This document shows, piece after piece, positions 1-10,739 of a stretch of DNA of 64,000 nt. Source of the stretch: Riptortus pedestris. Lineage: Eukaryota; Arthropoda; Insecta; Hemiptera; Alydidae. Position 1 is the stretch's first letter; each line of letters starts with the position of its first letter. A program made the translations under genes and the position numbers. The notes under the pieces were generated by a model. That model saw only the letters and a list, made by a program, of their open reading frames with translations. It searched no databases and was not told where the DNA came from. Location: the NCBI GenBank assembly GCA_019009955.1, contig CM032233.1, positions 64,763,001 through 64,827,000 of the forward strand, written 5' to 3'.

Positions 1-1334
1 CCCTATTTACTCGCCTTTCAGAGAACAGTATTTACCATTCATCAAACAGCCAGCAGATAATTCACAGCATCATAATATTCTAAATAATACAGCTAGAGAA
101 GTATATATTAACATTTTTAAATATATAAAAAATAGTTTCAAACTTCGCGAATTATATCTGAGTTAAACATTGTTAAATTCTTCTTCTTCTCTTAATCGTT
201 TTTTTGTTGTTTATTTATTACTGTTATACCTATGTGTTAGTAAGAACAAGAACCAAGATAATGATAAGTTTAATGAAACTATTATGTTGAAAATATGTTT
301 TAATATTAGGTAAGATAATACCACTTACTAGTTTAGATTTTTCTAGAAATTTTAATGTATATGTATATTCTAGTCAGTTATACTCAATTCTAATTTTTAA
401 AAATATGTTTATTTATAAGCTACTAACGTAGAAAACTAACCTCATTATATAAGGCCTTGCTATAAGAAACATCCTTGTAAGCAATAAATAATAATAATAA
501 TAAAAATAAAACTACATTACTTATAGATTGTGCATTATAAACAGTGAACATTTCTTTCATATAATAGAATTATGTCATACGCGTAACTAGGTTGAGTTTA
601 TCCAAATATTTTTTTTCAAACATTACTTTATAAATGACATCAAAAATCAACCTACCACGTTAATCAGCTGAAAGTACGAAATGGCCAACGATATTGTTAG
701 AAAAAACTGAAAATGGTTTTGTGAACCCGAAACCGCTATCCACCTCATAAATATATGTGTGTGTAGAGGGATTGGTGTTTATATCTAATGCTAATAGTTA
801 AAACATCGTGTCAAAATAAGATGAAGGATTAATTTATATCTCATAGAACAGTGCCTATGAATTATGTTGTAATTTGAATATTAAACCTGTATGTATTCTT
901 TATTCACATGAATTCATATACTAAGAAATATATGTGTTTTTTTTCAGGTAAGTCTCGTAGATTGAGAAATTACTGCAAACAAAGCTACTGGGTAATTACA
1001 AGATTTTACAATTTTCTATCTATGTGTATAAACTGTTTGACTCAAATATTATTATTATTTAATTTCCTATTATTAGTTTTTATAATTTTATTTTTAATAT
1101 GCAGTCTTTAATTTATTCAAAAATAAACTATTAAATATACTTAACATACAAATATCTAAATATGCTGAAATCGAGCAAAGCAACAAACAGTAAAATGAAT
1201 GCTTTAAAAATAAGTTGTGTAAAAGAATGACTACTTTGTTCTTTAAAATAATAGATTATATCATCTATTATTTTTATGTATATATATTTTTATTTAATTA
1301 TGAGCTTCCTCGATCTAACTCCTTACTCGAAAAA
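1..1334. other. AT-rich unique sequence, no gene seen
   Basis: Low-complexity AT-rich DNA with short A and T runs and a short TAA repeat near 490. A pyrimidine tract followed by CAG and GTAAGT near 945 looks like splice signals, but the flanking reading frames are not protein-like. I see no transposon end and no RNA gene. Confidence 0.6.
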
Positions 1335-2200
1335 GTTCATTTATTTAAAATACCTTTATTTTTCAAATATCGCAGACACGTTTCGAGCCTGTGACTCTTT
1401 TCAAGGAGGCAAAATTCATATTTAAAAAAAAAATATTATTTACAATAAATTAATTTGAGATATATATACATTTACAACGTATTACAAAAATAAAAGGTTT
1501 TTTATCCATCACAGTTACTAAACCTATTACTTACCGTATTTTACTTTAAATCTAGACTAAAAGTAATTTTACTTTTTTAAATAATTAAATTTACCATTTT
1601 TTTAAATTTGGATAAATAATAAACTCTTATAATATAATTATATAGAATGTATTTTCATAATTGAAAATAAAATTTCTATTAAAAAAAATACTGAAGTGTA
1701 CACAAACTGTTTTACACCCTTATAACAGGAAAATTGAAATATATTTCTACACTATTTGATTAAATACCCATATAGCATAGAACAAAAAGAGCACTAAATG
1801 ATACCAAAATAGTTTTTAATTTATTTAATTTAGATAATAAAAAATGATGTTAAAATATGGAATTCAAAACTGGAATATTGTTAAATATGTAACCGAATTC
1901 TTTGAAGAGCCTACTCTGTTGTATTAAGGGAGTATATAAACTTTGACTTGTTTTAACTCAAGCAAGCTTCTGTAATGATAAATTTAATTGTTTTAAATGA
2001 AGAATATTCTGTGACTGGACATTAAGGAATAGATTTAGTTTCTGTAATATATTAGAAAGTTTTAAATTTCTTATAGGTTGCATATGTAAGTAGATCTCAA
2101 ATTAATTTATAGTAAATAAATTTAGGAGTTGGGCTAGAAACGAGTCGGGGATGTATGAAAAATAAAGATGTTTTAAAGAAAATAAGGGTGTTTGACCTAA
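1335..2200. repeat. Inverted-arm repeat with hammerhead-like arms
   Basis: The left arm (about 1335-1405) read on the minus strand matches the right arm (about 2110-2200) on the plus strand. Both share GAAACGNGTC, then GAAAAATAAAG and a TTTTAAA block. Each arm carries a GAAACG box preceded by a short stem; on the left arm this is CTTGAAAAGAG...CTC-GAAACGTGTC. The same arrangement occurs in the foldback elements at 8276-8777 and 32147-32880, so this is probably an older, diverged member. The roughly 700-bp centre is AT-rich with no ORF. A Penelope-like origin is inferred from the hammerhead-like box only. Confidence 0.4.
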
Positions 2201-2309
2201 AAGTCATAACTCTTTTTAAATTTTTTTCCTCCTCATTTTAACTCAATGAGGAGTTATTTATTTGAATACATGTTCCATTGCTACATGGAATATTAAATGT
2301 ATGGTTATG

Positions 2310-3232
2310 TTTAAATACATTTTTATTTTACAATATTCACACGTTAATTAACCATCTAATCAAATATAATATAAAAATATATAATAATAATAATAAAATA
2401 AAATAAGTAAGATAATTACAAATAAAATTAACAAATAAAATGAAAAAAAAGAACAAAAAAAACAATCAAATCAATTAAACTCAACCTATGTTTAATTTGC
2501 GAGTCTATGTAAGGTAAATATATTGAATTATAATTCTCATTCCACACAATTAACTTTAGATTCTAATGTATTTTTGTTACACCCATATCTATACTTTTGA
2601 TAAATTTTATAAGTTCTTTATTATATTTATTAAATATAGTATGAGGTGGTTTTGTCCAATTACCTCCTTTTAAAATTATATTCATTATTAAATTTGATCT
2701 ATTTTGATTAAATCTCTAGCAGTCATAAAGTATATATAAAAACGTTTGTGTTGTCTGTGAGTTGCAAGTACATTTGTCATTGTTTAGAGTTTTAAATCTT
2801 GTTAAATAATGTCCTGTCTGTCCATGTTCCGTTAGAAATTGTGTGCATTTGTGATGGTGACTCTTAATTGTGTTGTAGCTGTTGTGAGTTATGTTTGGTA
2901 TGTATTGATGTAAGATGTATAATTTGTTACATGTCGTCCATTCTCTGTTCCACTTCCTTTGCTAACGAGTTAGCTTGTTTGTTTCCAATATTTCCTGAAA
3001 GGACTTTTATCCAGTCTATGTGTTTGTGTAGATTTAAATGTATAATTTCCAGAATATTTTGTCTAAGGTTTTCTGTGAGCGGGCCATGTATAGTAGGGTA
3101 GCGTATTGAGAGTCGTGTTGTCTGTGTGTATGGTGGTATATTTGTATAGCTTATATGATGATTTTATAATGTATTGGGTAGCTATTAAAACAACATATTT
3201 CTCAGCTTAATTATTGGAGCATCTAGCATAAA
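2310..3232 (-). pseudogene. LINE relic: RNase H and C-terminal region, broken
   Basis: On the minus strand, translated segments resemble the RNase H end of the LINE at 38256-39382. They include WIK-x2-SGN-x-GN followed by A-x3-LA (around 2960-3020), an upstream stretch like the inter-catalytic region (3030-3190), and a downstream TEHGQT-x2-YLTRFK block with a Cys-rich CTC motif (2760-2850). The frame is interrupted by several stops and shifts. The expected aspartate of the GNDTAD motif is replaced (GNKQAN), so the domain would be inactive. The 3' side (2310-2460) is an A/T-rich tail region. No target duplication was identified. Likely a 5'-truncated, old LINE insertion. Confidence 0.6.
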
Positions 3233-3577
3233 GAGTCATAAATAAAGATGTATATTAATAAGGACTACCATTGGATACGAATATACATCGCATATACAAC
3301 TTGACTTCGTAACTCACATTCCGAGACTACAGCTCCATCATTCGTGAAACGCCGAGAATGTGGTTACATGCCGCAACGTCTACACAGTGTCTGGATAGAA
3401 AATGGGATACAGTTGTAGAATTCAAAGGCATATTATTAAGTGTAAATACATTGTATTTGCGCTAGGCGCTGGTTATCTTATTTGAGTAGTATATGCGATA
3501 ACTGAAAACTTCCACTCTCCAATAATTATGAAGAATATATGTGTGAATATATATACACACTCACCCTTATGAAAACA
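3233..3577. other. No gene seen
   Basis: Unremarkable AT-rich DNA with a short ATATATACACAC run just before the family H copy. Nothing coding or structured is apparent. Confidence 0.5.
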
Positions 3578-3866
3578 AGTCCGTCACGCAGGGGTGTGTA
3601 AACTAATCAGATTTCCCACGTTCTGGTAGGACTGCTGATCTCATCTCTATATTCTCTATTTCTAAATAAAAGTCCGATGAGTAGAAGTGGAGGTTTACTG
3701 AAGGCAGAAAACACGGAAGTATGAATAACTTGCTTAATATTTGAATAACGAAGTAATGAATAGAGCAAGACTTGTAGAGCATCACTAGTGTAACAAGATT
3801 GGTCCTGTGACATCAATGAATACAATTTCAATAGCCAATTTCTTTTAAGGGAAATCTGATGAAACT
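3578..3866 (-). mobile_element. Family H element, short diverged copy
   Basis: Reverse-oriented copy. It begins AGTCCGTCACGCAGGGG, followed by GTAAACTAATCAGATTTCCCACG, and ends TTAAGGGAAATCTG. The interior keeps only the AGTAGAAGTGGAGGTTTACTG segment and lacks the (AT)n tract and the flanking conserved blocks. At 289 bp it is the most reduced copy with both ends. Apparent ORFs here are chance frames. Confidence 0.7.
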
Positions 3867-4548
3867 ATTAGAAACTTGAAGGTTGGTAGAAGGCCAATAT
3901 TATTACTAAAATCTGCACAATTAACGTACGTTCTACAAGCTGTGGACGAAAAATGTGTACGTATTCATACGGCTTTTACGTATTTCTTAATTGAGTAATA
4001 ATGTAAAGAAAACACGTGCCATGAAGGAGGTAGGCTAATTAAATTGTACCCCAAAGAAAATATAGCCGGAAAATGTTTTATGAATATTTCATATGCAGGT
4101 TTTTTTTCTTTCCGTGTTTAACTAATTTCATATAGGCAACACTAGTAAGACATAATTTTCCCCTTTTGTCGGTGTATTATTAACGGTGTTCGACTTCTTG
4201 GGTGTGGTAAAAGTATTGCTTATCCTGATATCACGTCCTCCTTTAGCCAGGTCCTTATTTTTTCCCTATTGACTTTTAGGCCCTGTAAGGGTGTTTTTAT
4301 TTATTTATACAGAAACACCCACAACTAAGCGATATGGCTCGAAGTGTAACAATGTAAAATAAAAACTAAAATAAAGAAAAATAAAGAAAAAAGCTGTAAC
4401 AACAAGTGAAAAATTAAACTCAATAAATAAACATTAAGTATAAGTAGTAAATACAAAAAATAAGCATTAGACTAATAATAATGACAACGATTTAAAATGG
4501 TTTTAATAAAAAGATTATGTTATTTCTATATGCTAGTGCATTTATATT
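3867..4548. other. AT-rich DNA with one perfect hairpin
   Basis: No gene seen. At 4289-4320 there is an exact 8-bp stem, GGGTGTTT and AAACACCC, around a 16-base T/A-rich loop. It may be the trace of a transposon end, but I cannot assign it. Confidence 0.4.
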
Positions 4549-4732
4549 CTTATTCTTATTATTATTTATTAACGTCCACTTTTTGCAACTAAGGCTAATT
4601 GGGACGGGCTATCTACAGGTCACCACCCTTTTCTAGCCAGGGTGGGACTAAGGAAATTATTTAATGAATTCCGTCACTAAATAATTTCCTTTGCCCAGGT
4701 GAGAATCGAACTCGCCACTCTAGGTTTGCCAT
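4549..4732 (-). repeat. tRNA-derived SINE, 5'-truncated copy
   Basis: Minus-strand SINE. On that strand the B-box-like GAGTTCGATTCTC lies at about 4700-4716. It is followed by a GGAAATTATTTA/TAAATAATTTCC hairpin, a CCACCC/GGGTGG hairpin, the body sequence CCTGTAGATAGCCCGTCCC, and a (TAA)-type tail at the left end. The same sequence recurs at 47112-47930, and its tRNA-like head at 22668-23500. The A-box half is missing here. Confidence 0.65.
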
Positions 4733-5779
4733 TTATATTTTTTAAAATTGTTCAACATTAAATTAAATTTCTCTTTAAGTCAAAATCAAAAAGGAGAGAA
4801 GTTAAATTTTGTAAAACTCGTACAATTTTTAAGGTGATTTAGTATATTCTCGATATGTGGGCTCCTGTCTGTAAGAAGTTCGTACATCTAAGTATTCTTC
4901 ATGACATGTTCTGAATAGAGGCCTTTCTTTTTTTATTATGGGGTATGAATGAGTTAAATGTGAGTGTCCTATACTAAGTCTCGTTAGCAAGGATATGATT
5001 TAATACATTCTATAATCTATAAAAGTAATAAATTACTGTAAAGAACGGCATTATTACGGTCAGAACCCAATTGAAAATAGATCAAGTGTTTAATCATGCC
5101 CTCTCGTAAAACACTGATCTGATTAATCATCCATGTTTTGGGAAAAGTTTTCATCTAGGAAGCAGATAGTGTACATTATTTCTTACAGATAAAGCACATA
5201 AATTAAATAAATATTGAAGTTCCTCACGCAGGGCTAATCTAAGCAGATTCCCCACGCGCTGCACGTCATCCCAGCACAGATGACGTTATCTGCACATTTT
5301 GCTCTCCATTTTTCACTTAGAAAACAGGACTCTGCCTGGAAAACATGATTTCAAATTTAAGCTATACATGATCCACATAGTAATATAGGGGTAGGATGTT
5401 TGTTTGGGCAATCAACGTCGTGGTTATTAAGCCCTTTACGAAATATAAAATTTATTATTGTGGTTACATTATATCTGTGTTTTTTTTTACATTTTTTTTC
5501 TTTCTTAAATTCATAAATGAATATTCATATAACCTATTAAACTAAATTTTATTGTATAGGAATAGCTTATTTACTAACGAAGTGATTCTATCTACTACAT
5601 GTGAAGTGTCTTGTAAGCCCAATTTTATGTTTCTAGGAATGTCTAAATCTTCGAAAATTATTTGCACACATTGGCATTCCTCTATAAGATGGAGTATTGT
5701 GAGAGGTACATGTGTTGTTGGGGATCTTTAGTTATTAAGGTCCTCAACAAAAATGTGAAATATGCCATGTACCACATGT
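4733..5779. other. AT-rich DNA with a family H end fragment
   Basis: No gene seen. Around 5217-5262 the string TCCTCACGCAGGGCTAATC followed by AAGCAGATTCCCCACGCG is a degenerate family H end. A palindromic motif near 5415-5452 (GGGC...GCCC) resembles motifs at 14505-14555 and 36533-36570. Confidence 0.4.
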
Positions 5780-6016
5780 ATCTCGTATAATAAGGGTCTC
5801 TTGAAAACAATATTTGGTATTTAAGCTTCGATTAATGGGGTTTATTATATACCAGAATAATGTTTGTGTAACATGAGTAGAAGAGAGTGGTTGCCGAGGC
5901 CTGAAAACTGAAAAATGCAAATATCGCGGTTAATATTTAAGATAGAGAATAAATTTATATAACAATATTTATAGAACATTACATTTGCAATAAGATTCTA
6001 TACACTTTTTCGATCG

Positions 6017-6849
6017 TTTTTTTTAATATATTTATTCGTTTATTTGCAACAACATAATTAAATATTACAAGCAAATGATATGTTAGAAAAAAGTGACTTG
6101 AGTATTGTCTTGAGGTGGGAAGTTGTCCATTGACAATACCCACAATGGAGGGAACAATGGGTTGTTTATGGAGTTAAACTGAAACACTACACGAGATCTC
6201 TTGGCCACTTACGCTTCAGACGCCGTCTTGGGTTTTCTGGAATATGGGTAGATGAAAGTGATTCGAATAAAGGATTAGAATGTGCGGGAAGGAAAGAGTG
6301 GAATTTCTGATATCGGGATTTGGCGAGGGCATGGACAAAAGGAATGTTGAGGTCATTATGGAGAGTTAAATTGGATACGTAAAATGGGGAATCTGTAATT
6401 TTGCGGAGTATTCTGGATTGAAGGGTTTGGATTTTGTAGGAATTTGAAGGTTTGGTGGAACCCCAAAGTTCAAGTCCGTACGTCCATATTGGTCGGAGTA
6501 CTGTCGTATAAATCAGTCGTTTGTTGTGTAGTGATAGTTTAGATCTGTTGTCAAGCAGTCTAAGTAGAAGTCTGTACCGTCGACTCACTTCTTGTCTTTT
6601 TAATGTGATGTGGGGTTTCCAAGTTAGTCGCTTGTCTAATGTGAGTCCTAGATACCTAATTTGTGATTTTTGAGGAATTAGTGCATTATTGAGTGTAACT
6701 GGAGGGCAAATGGAACGTCGGAGGGTAAATGTTACATGGCTTGATTTGCTGCTGTTGACCTTGATCCTCCATTGTGTCAGCCAGGATTCTGGCAGTTAGG
6801 TGTTCTTGTAGAGCTGCGGATGCCATAATTGGGACGAGTTATCTACAGG
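6017..6849 (-). mobile_element. Jockey-clade LINE, 5'-truncated, with 11-bp target duplication
   Basis: The insertion is bounded by an exact 11-bp duplication, TTTTTCGATCG, at 6006-6016 and 6850-6860. The duplication lies inside a family H sequence that is continuous without the insert. A T-run at the left edge is the poly(A) of a minus-strand LINE, and the coding remnant reads on the minus strand. Truncation falls near the reverse-transcriptase catalytic motif. The right-most ~24 bp, read on the minus strand (CCTGTAGATAACTCGTCCC), nearly match the body of the local SINE. Confidence 0.85.
6187..6815 (-). pseudogene. Jockey-like reverse transcriptase, C-terminal part
   Basis: The minus-strand frame contains LQEHL, then after a one-base frameshift near 6790 WLTQWRIKVNSSKS, YLGLTLDKRLTWKPH, TTVLRPIWTYGLELWGS and DLNIPFVHALA. 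It ends in a basic RRRLKRKWPRDLV tail. This order is the thumb/connection end of jockey-type LINE ORF2. The last 133 codons before the stop at 6187 are open. The palm domain with its catalytic aspartates is lost or only hinted at. In the living family the product copies the LINE RNA at the target; this copy cannot. Confidence 0.85.
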
Positions 6850-7104
6850 TTTTTCGATCGTAACAGACATATTTCGAATTTTCAAAAATTGCCCCCCCCC
6901 CGGTCCGATTTCAGCCATTAACGAACTTGATCTGTCTTTTAACAGAAACTGTTTAAATAACGAGTTGGGTTACATTCAAACAAAAATTGCGACCGCTAGA
7001 GCGTTAACAGACAAATACAATTTGAAAATAAATTCGAAGAATATTTCCGAAAATCGCATCATGAGTACGACCTCATAACTGATTTCCCTTAAGGTAAATC
7101 TGCT

Positions 7105-7861
7105 AAAAATGTGCTAAAATGAGCTAAAGAGAGTTTAAAGCTTCTAGTTTGTGTTTTAGCTGTAATGCGGTAGGTCAGAAATGTTTGTTTGGAAAAGGTC
7201 GGAGACTGTAGTTAGGGGAGGGGGGGGGGGTTGGAGTTGGCGGCCGTCTCTGGGTAGTTGTCCTTCCGCTCTTTGTTTTAATTTCGAACCGACCTCTAAA
7301 AAGTGTTTGCCCCTCCCTCCCCCCGTCACCGGCCTCCCGGGGAAAAAATAAACAATCCGAGTATTGTTCAGAAATTTACCGTTCCTTAAATATTAAAAGG
7401 AGACGACGTGGGGTGAGAACAATAGAGCCGCCGGAAAAAGTGGAAGACTTAAGGCGAAATCCCAGGTCCCAACTTCAAATAAAAGGGAGTCTTTATTAAT
7501 AAATCCTTTCCGTCTACCTAATCTACATTGGGCAACGGTATACACTCCCTGATTTAAAATGTAAATAGGATCAGAGAAAAGGGTAGCAAATAAAGTAAAT
7601 ATGTAATTGAGAACTCGGGCAAATGAACTTTCACATCATGTGTCCCCTCTGAGGAGTTGAAGTGAAATAGAATATTAAATGGACGGGCAGCCACTGGAAG
7701 CTGTTAGGTTAGGAAGCCTACCGATATGGCGTTACCAAATTTCTTCTCCTAAAACTTTATAAAAAAAATAAATATTAAGTCTATCAAGCAAAACGTATTA
7801 AAAAATAAATAAACTGGTTAAATAACATAGTTCAGTAATTATACATCTTTAAAGTATATGT
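7105..7861. other. GC-richer unique segment, no gene seen
   Basis: Between about 7200 and 7450 the composition shifts to G/C-rich with a run of about ten G (near 7210) and C-rich patches. Protein-like frames were not found. Its origin is unclear. Confidence 0.4.
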
Positions 7862-7990
7862 TCTTCATAGTTTCATGGCAAGGGTCACCAATAAAAAACA
7901 TTTTCGCGTAAACTTTATTCATATTACCCTACATGTTTCGTGGCTTAAATACCACCTCTTCAGGGGCCATCCCTTTTCAAAAAATAATAA
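7862..7990. repeat. Dispersed repeat shared with 43475-43620
   Basis: The segment CATAGTTTCATGGCAAGGG followed by TCACCAATAAAAAACATTTT, and downstream GGCTTAAATACCACCTCTTC, recurs at 43475-43620 with about 75-80% identity by eye. It contains a hammerhead-like box on the minus strand. No ends or target duplication are visible. Confidence 0.55.
7927..7967 (-). ncRNA. Hammerhead-ribozyme-like motif
   Basis: On the minus strand: CCTGAAGA, a stem GTGG...CCAC with loop TATTTAAG, then GAAACATGT. CTGANGA - stem II - GAAA is the hammerhead core order. Stem II starts one base later than canonical, and the cleavage-site strand is not certain. Such boxes occur in the terminal repeats of Penelope-like elements. 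Activity is not claimed. Confidence 0.3.
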
Positions 7991-8093
7991 CATTAATTTA
8001 AAATATTTTGTACTTAATCGTTATTTACCACTACAAGAAGTATTCATTCAAAAAGATTGATTATATGCAATATTTTGTTCTAATCCATTGTAA

Positions 8094-8899
8094 GGGAGAT
8101 ATTTTGAATTTTTGGGTGAAAACTCTAACCTCCCCCCCCCTGAGGGTTCAATTTTAGCCATTAACGAACTCGTTCTATAGATATACATGAAACGCTTATA
8201 TATCGAGTTTGGTAGCAATTAAACAGAAATCATGACCACTCTTGCGGTCACAGATAAGTATATGTATATACAGTAGATTTATACACTGACCATTTATTAT
8301 TTGGGAATGTTTTTTGAGCCATGAGGTCAGAAAATAATAATTTTCGTCATATAGTCATTTATTTTATCCTCGAAGCGTTTTGAGTTCACCACTCCTTCTC
8401 AAGGGGTTATTTCTATATAAATTTAGAAAAAAAACAAAAACTTTGTTAATAACTTTGTTTTATACCTTAGCACTATTTAACTAATTAAATATTTTTTTGG
8501 TTCTACTCACAGCCATCAATAAAAATTAAAAGCAATCCTTATATAATAATACATGGAATATATTATAGAATTCATTCGTCTGTAATGCTATAATTGGCTA
8601 AAAACGTATTAGCACGTCTTTAAATCAAATAAATCAAAAGTTACTTACTAAATTTATATAGAAATAAGCCCTTGAGGAGTGGTGACACTCGAAACGCGTC
8701 GGGGATAAAATAGATGGCTATTTGAAGAATATTTTCTGACTATGTGGCTCAAAAGAACATTATATACAGTACACATATATTTGGGCAACCTCATTTTCGT
8801 CATTTCCTAGGTAGAATCGATGGACAGTTGAGGATATTTTACGTTACGCCATGAGTACAATCCCAATAGCTGATTTCTCTTAAGGGGGATCTGGTAAAA
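8094..8899 (-). mobile_element. Family H element, split by a foldback element
   Basis: Reverse copy. AGATATTTTGAATTTT and AGCCATTAACGAACTCG lead to CGAGTTTGGTAGCAATTAAA and CACTCTTGCGGTCACAG, ending in a short ATATGTATATA tract at about 8275. After the foldback insert it resumes with ACCTCATTTTCGTCATTTCC and GAATCGATGGACA, ending TAGCTGATTTCTCTTAAGGG near 8899. The 3' hairpin end is lost. Confidence 0.7.
8276..8777. mobile_element. Foldback element with hammerhead-like arms
   Basis: The left arm (about 8283-8425) and right arm (about 8655-8770) are inverted copies. Both contain GTCAGAAAAT, ATTTATTTTATCC/TCTATTTTATCC, an ACGCGTTTCGAG-type box and CTCAAGGGGTTATTTCTATA followed by TAAATTTA. On the right arm the plus strand reads CTTGAGGAGTG-GTGA-CACTC-GAAACGCGTC, a 5-bp stem capped by a GNRA loop. 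The interior (8590-8640) matches the inner arm of the element at 32147-32880. No ORF. Inserted exactly where family H copies carry (AT)n. Confidence 0.65.
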
Positions 8900-9750
8900 A
8901 GATGAAATACATATGTATGAGGCTGCCCTATGGAATATTTCTTGTATTAGGATGGCCTTGTGTGCGTGAATGAAGAAAGGCTTCTTCCATTGGACTGGAA
9001 GATAGCTCTGAGACGAAGGCTGTAATAAAACACGAGGTCAAGATGAAAGAGACTGGGGTTGAAGTCTGAGAGGGCCAGGTGGCCTCCAGCGTGATTGGGT
9101 CGCCTTCAGAAAGAGTGGCTCGCCATAAAAAGATAAGGGAGAGAGAGTCTCTAGGCGGTAATTAAAAAACCTCAAGAGGGGATGACATCCAAGCATGAGG
9201 CCCCACCGACCATGGATTAGCAGCGAGCTCTACTCCCTTCCTTCCCATCAACATCCTAATTTTTTTTTTCTTTCCTGTCACATCTAGAGAATTATGAAGT
9301 GACAAAATTTCCTTCGAGAACGAGCAACCAAAAAGTATCTGTAACGTACAAGGGATGGTCTCATTTGATGTATAAAGGAATATAACGTTATTTGGCGTAT
9401 TTATGACTTTATATGTTCTTCTTTTCCACCCCCCCCCACTCCTCCTGGCCCGGTTTCTTCTATTAAGGAACTTGACGAAGTTTTACTTTCAAAGAAGTAC
9501 TTTGAAACGTATTTGCGAACGAATACGTCCCCACGAGCTTAGGTTCCAATAACTGTCATTAACTAGCTTGATTAAATAACATCTGAGGTAGTTTTTTCTG
9601 GACTATGCGAAAATGATTTTTTTTCGTGCTGATAAGTATAGTTGTAGTCGAAATTTGTGGCTGAATCACGTATTTATAACAAATAATCAAAAAGTAGCAA
9701 GTCTATTTACAAAATTTAGCCCGGTTACATGTACGCTCATGCTATTTATA
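8900..9750. other. Unique sequence, no gene seen
   Basis: 8940-9240 is GC-richer with purine runs. A C-run and CTCCTCCTGGCCCGGTTTC near 9430-9470 faintly resembles the family H CCGATTTCAGCC block. No ORF of note. Confidence 0.4.
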
Positions 9751-9752
9751 TA

Positions 9753-9962
9753 CCGGGTGTACAGAAAGTTCTAAGCCTGATTTCAACTTACATATTTTTA
9801 TTTTTCAATATAGTCCCCCTCAACAGCAACGCACTTATTCCACCGCTTTTTCCAACATCTGTAACCCGGTGAAAAAAAAAATTGTTGTCAAAACCTTCCA
9901 AAACAACCTTGACAGCTGAGGTATCATAAGTACACCAGGCTTAGAACTTTCTGTACACCCCG
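9753..9962 (-). mobile_element. Mariner-like element, internally deleted
   Basis: Terminal inverted repeats of about 27 bp (left CCGGGTGTACAGAAAGTTCT, continuing AAGCCTG; right end the complement with one mismatch) are flanked by TA at 9751-9752 and 9963-9964, the mariner target duplication. On the minus strand the sequence next to the left end reads KRWNKCVAVEGDYIEK and stop. This matches the usual mariner transposase C-terminus, placed just inside the terminal repeat. The rest of the transposase, including the catalytic residues, is deleted, leaving 210 bp. Confidence 0.85.
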
Positions 9963-9964
9963 TA

Positions 9965-10739
9965 CGTTGAAATTTCTAAGTCAAAGAGAAAATAACATGT
10001 ATTTTGTGTACCAAACATATACATGGATATCAATAAAAAATCAAAAGTGGGCACAAAGTGTCATTTCTTTTTAATTCTGTTAAATCAAAAAAAGCCAAAC
10101 AAATTTTGCTACACTTCATTTTATGATTTCATTTGTATGTTATATTCGAAGCACACTGTCACGACTGTGTCCAAAAATAAGAAACATGAAGTTTGAGAAC
10201 TTTTTTTTCAAGAGGTAATATACAAATTAGAACCTTACAACAGAAAGAAAACGTTGGAATTAGAATATAAAAACAAAGGCTCAAAGCTAAGGATTAAATT
10301 TAATTGCTGATATCAATATAAATAATACAACTGGTTCGGTTAGTAAGTATTTACTTTGGCAGTTCCAATCTTATTACTTGATCCTTTTCATTCCTCTTTT
10401 CACCTGTTCAAGTGTCAGTCTTATTGTTAAATGAATCTCTAATTGACTATTCTTCTTCTTTCTTCTTGACCAACAGTGCAAAATGGGTAAGTTCTGTTCA
10501 TTAAGATTATATAAGAAATTCTCATCAATTTTTAAACATTGGAATTGATTGAAAAAAAAACCCCGAAAAGTAACCGTTTTTTTTCATACTTTAACCATAA
10601 ATAGTAAATTGCTTCATAATTATTTGATACCTAGTTTACCTGCTTATGGCTGCTTCGTACGGTGATTTTGTGGCTTTATATTTTATAACCAATGTACAAC
10701 TGAACGACGTCTGGCGCAGTACGAAACCAAACATCAGAT
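9965..10739. other. AT-rich DNA with a possible pyrimidine-tract first exon
   Basis: No supported gene. At 10447-10495 a long C/T tract is followed by CAACAG, then TGCAAAATGGGTAAGTTC. This could be a splice acceptor followed directly by a donor, or a TOP-type first exon ending just after ATG, as in many ribosomal protein genes. No downstream exon was recognised, so this remains a suggestion. Confidence 0.25.

Larger units (their letters stand above)
5780..7104 (-). mobile_element. Family H element, split by a LINE insertion
   Basis: Reverse-oriented copy without the 3' hairpin end. The long-version interior starts near 5780 (AACAATATTTGGTATTTAAGC) and continues through AAAATGCAAATATCGCGGTT to the CTTTTTCGATCG block. 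It is then interrupted from 6017 to 6849 and resumes with CGATCGTAACAGACATATTTCG and CCGATTTCAGCCATTAACG. It ends near 7104 in TTAAGGTAAATCTGCTAAAA. Here the (AT)n tract is absent, so the two conserved blocks are nearly adjacent. Confidence 0.75.

Noticed and set aside
908..1111. 67-codon ORF near a CAG/GTAAGT motif
   Set aside because: Low-complexity hydrophobic composition, no motif, and the splice-like sites overlap each other.
2868..3101. 77-codon Cys-rich plus-strand ORF
   Set aside because: The opposite strand encodes the LINE RNase H relic; the Cys-rich frame is its antisense. The same holds for plus-strand ORFs at 38525-39094.
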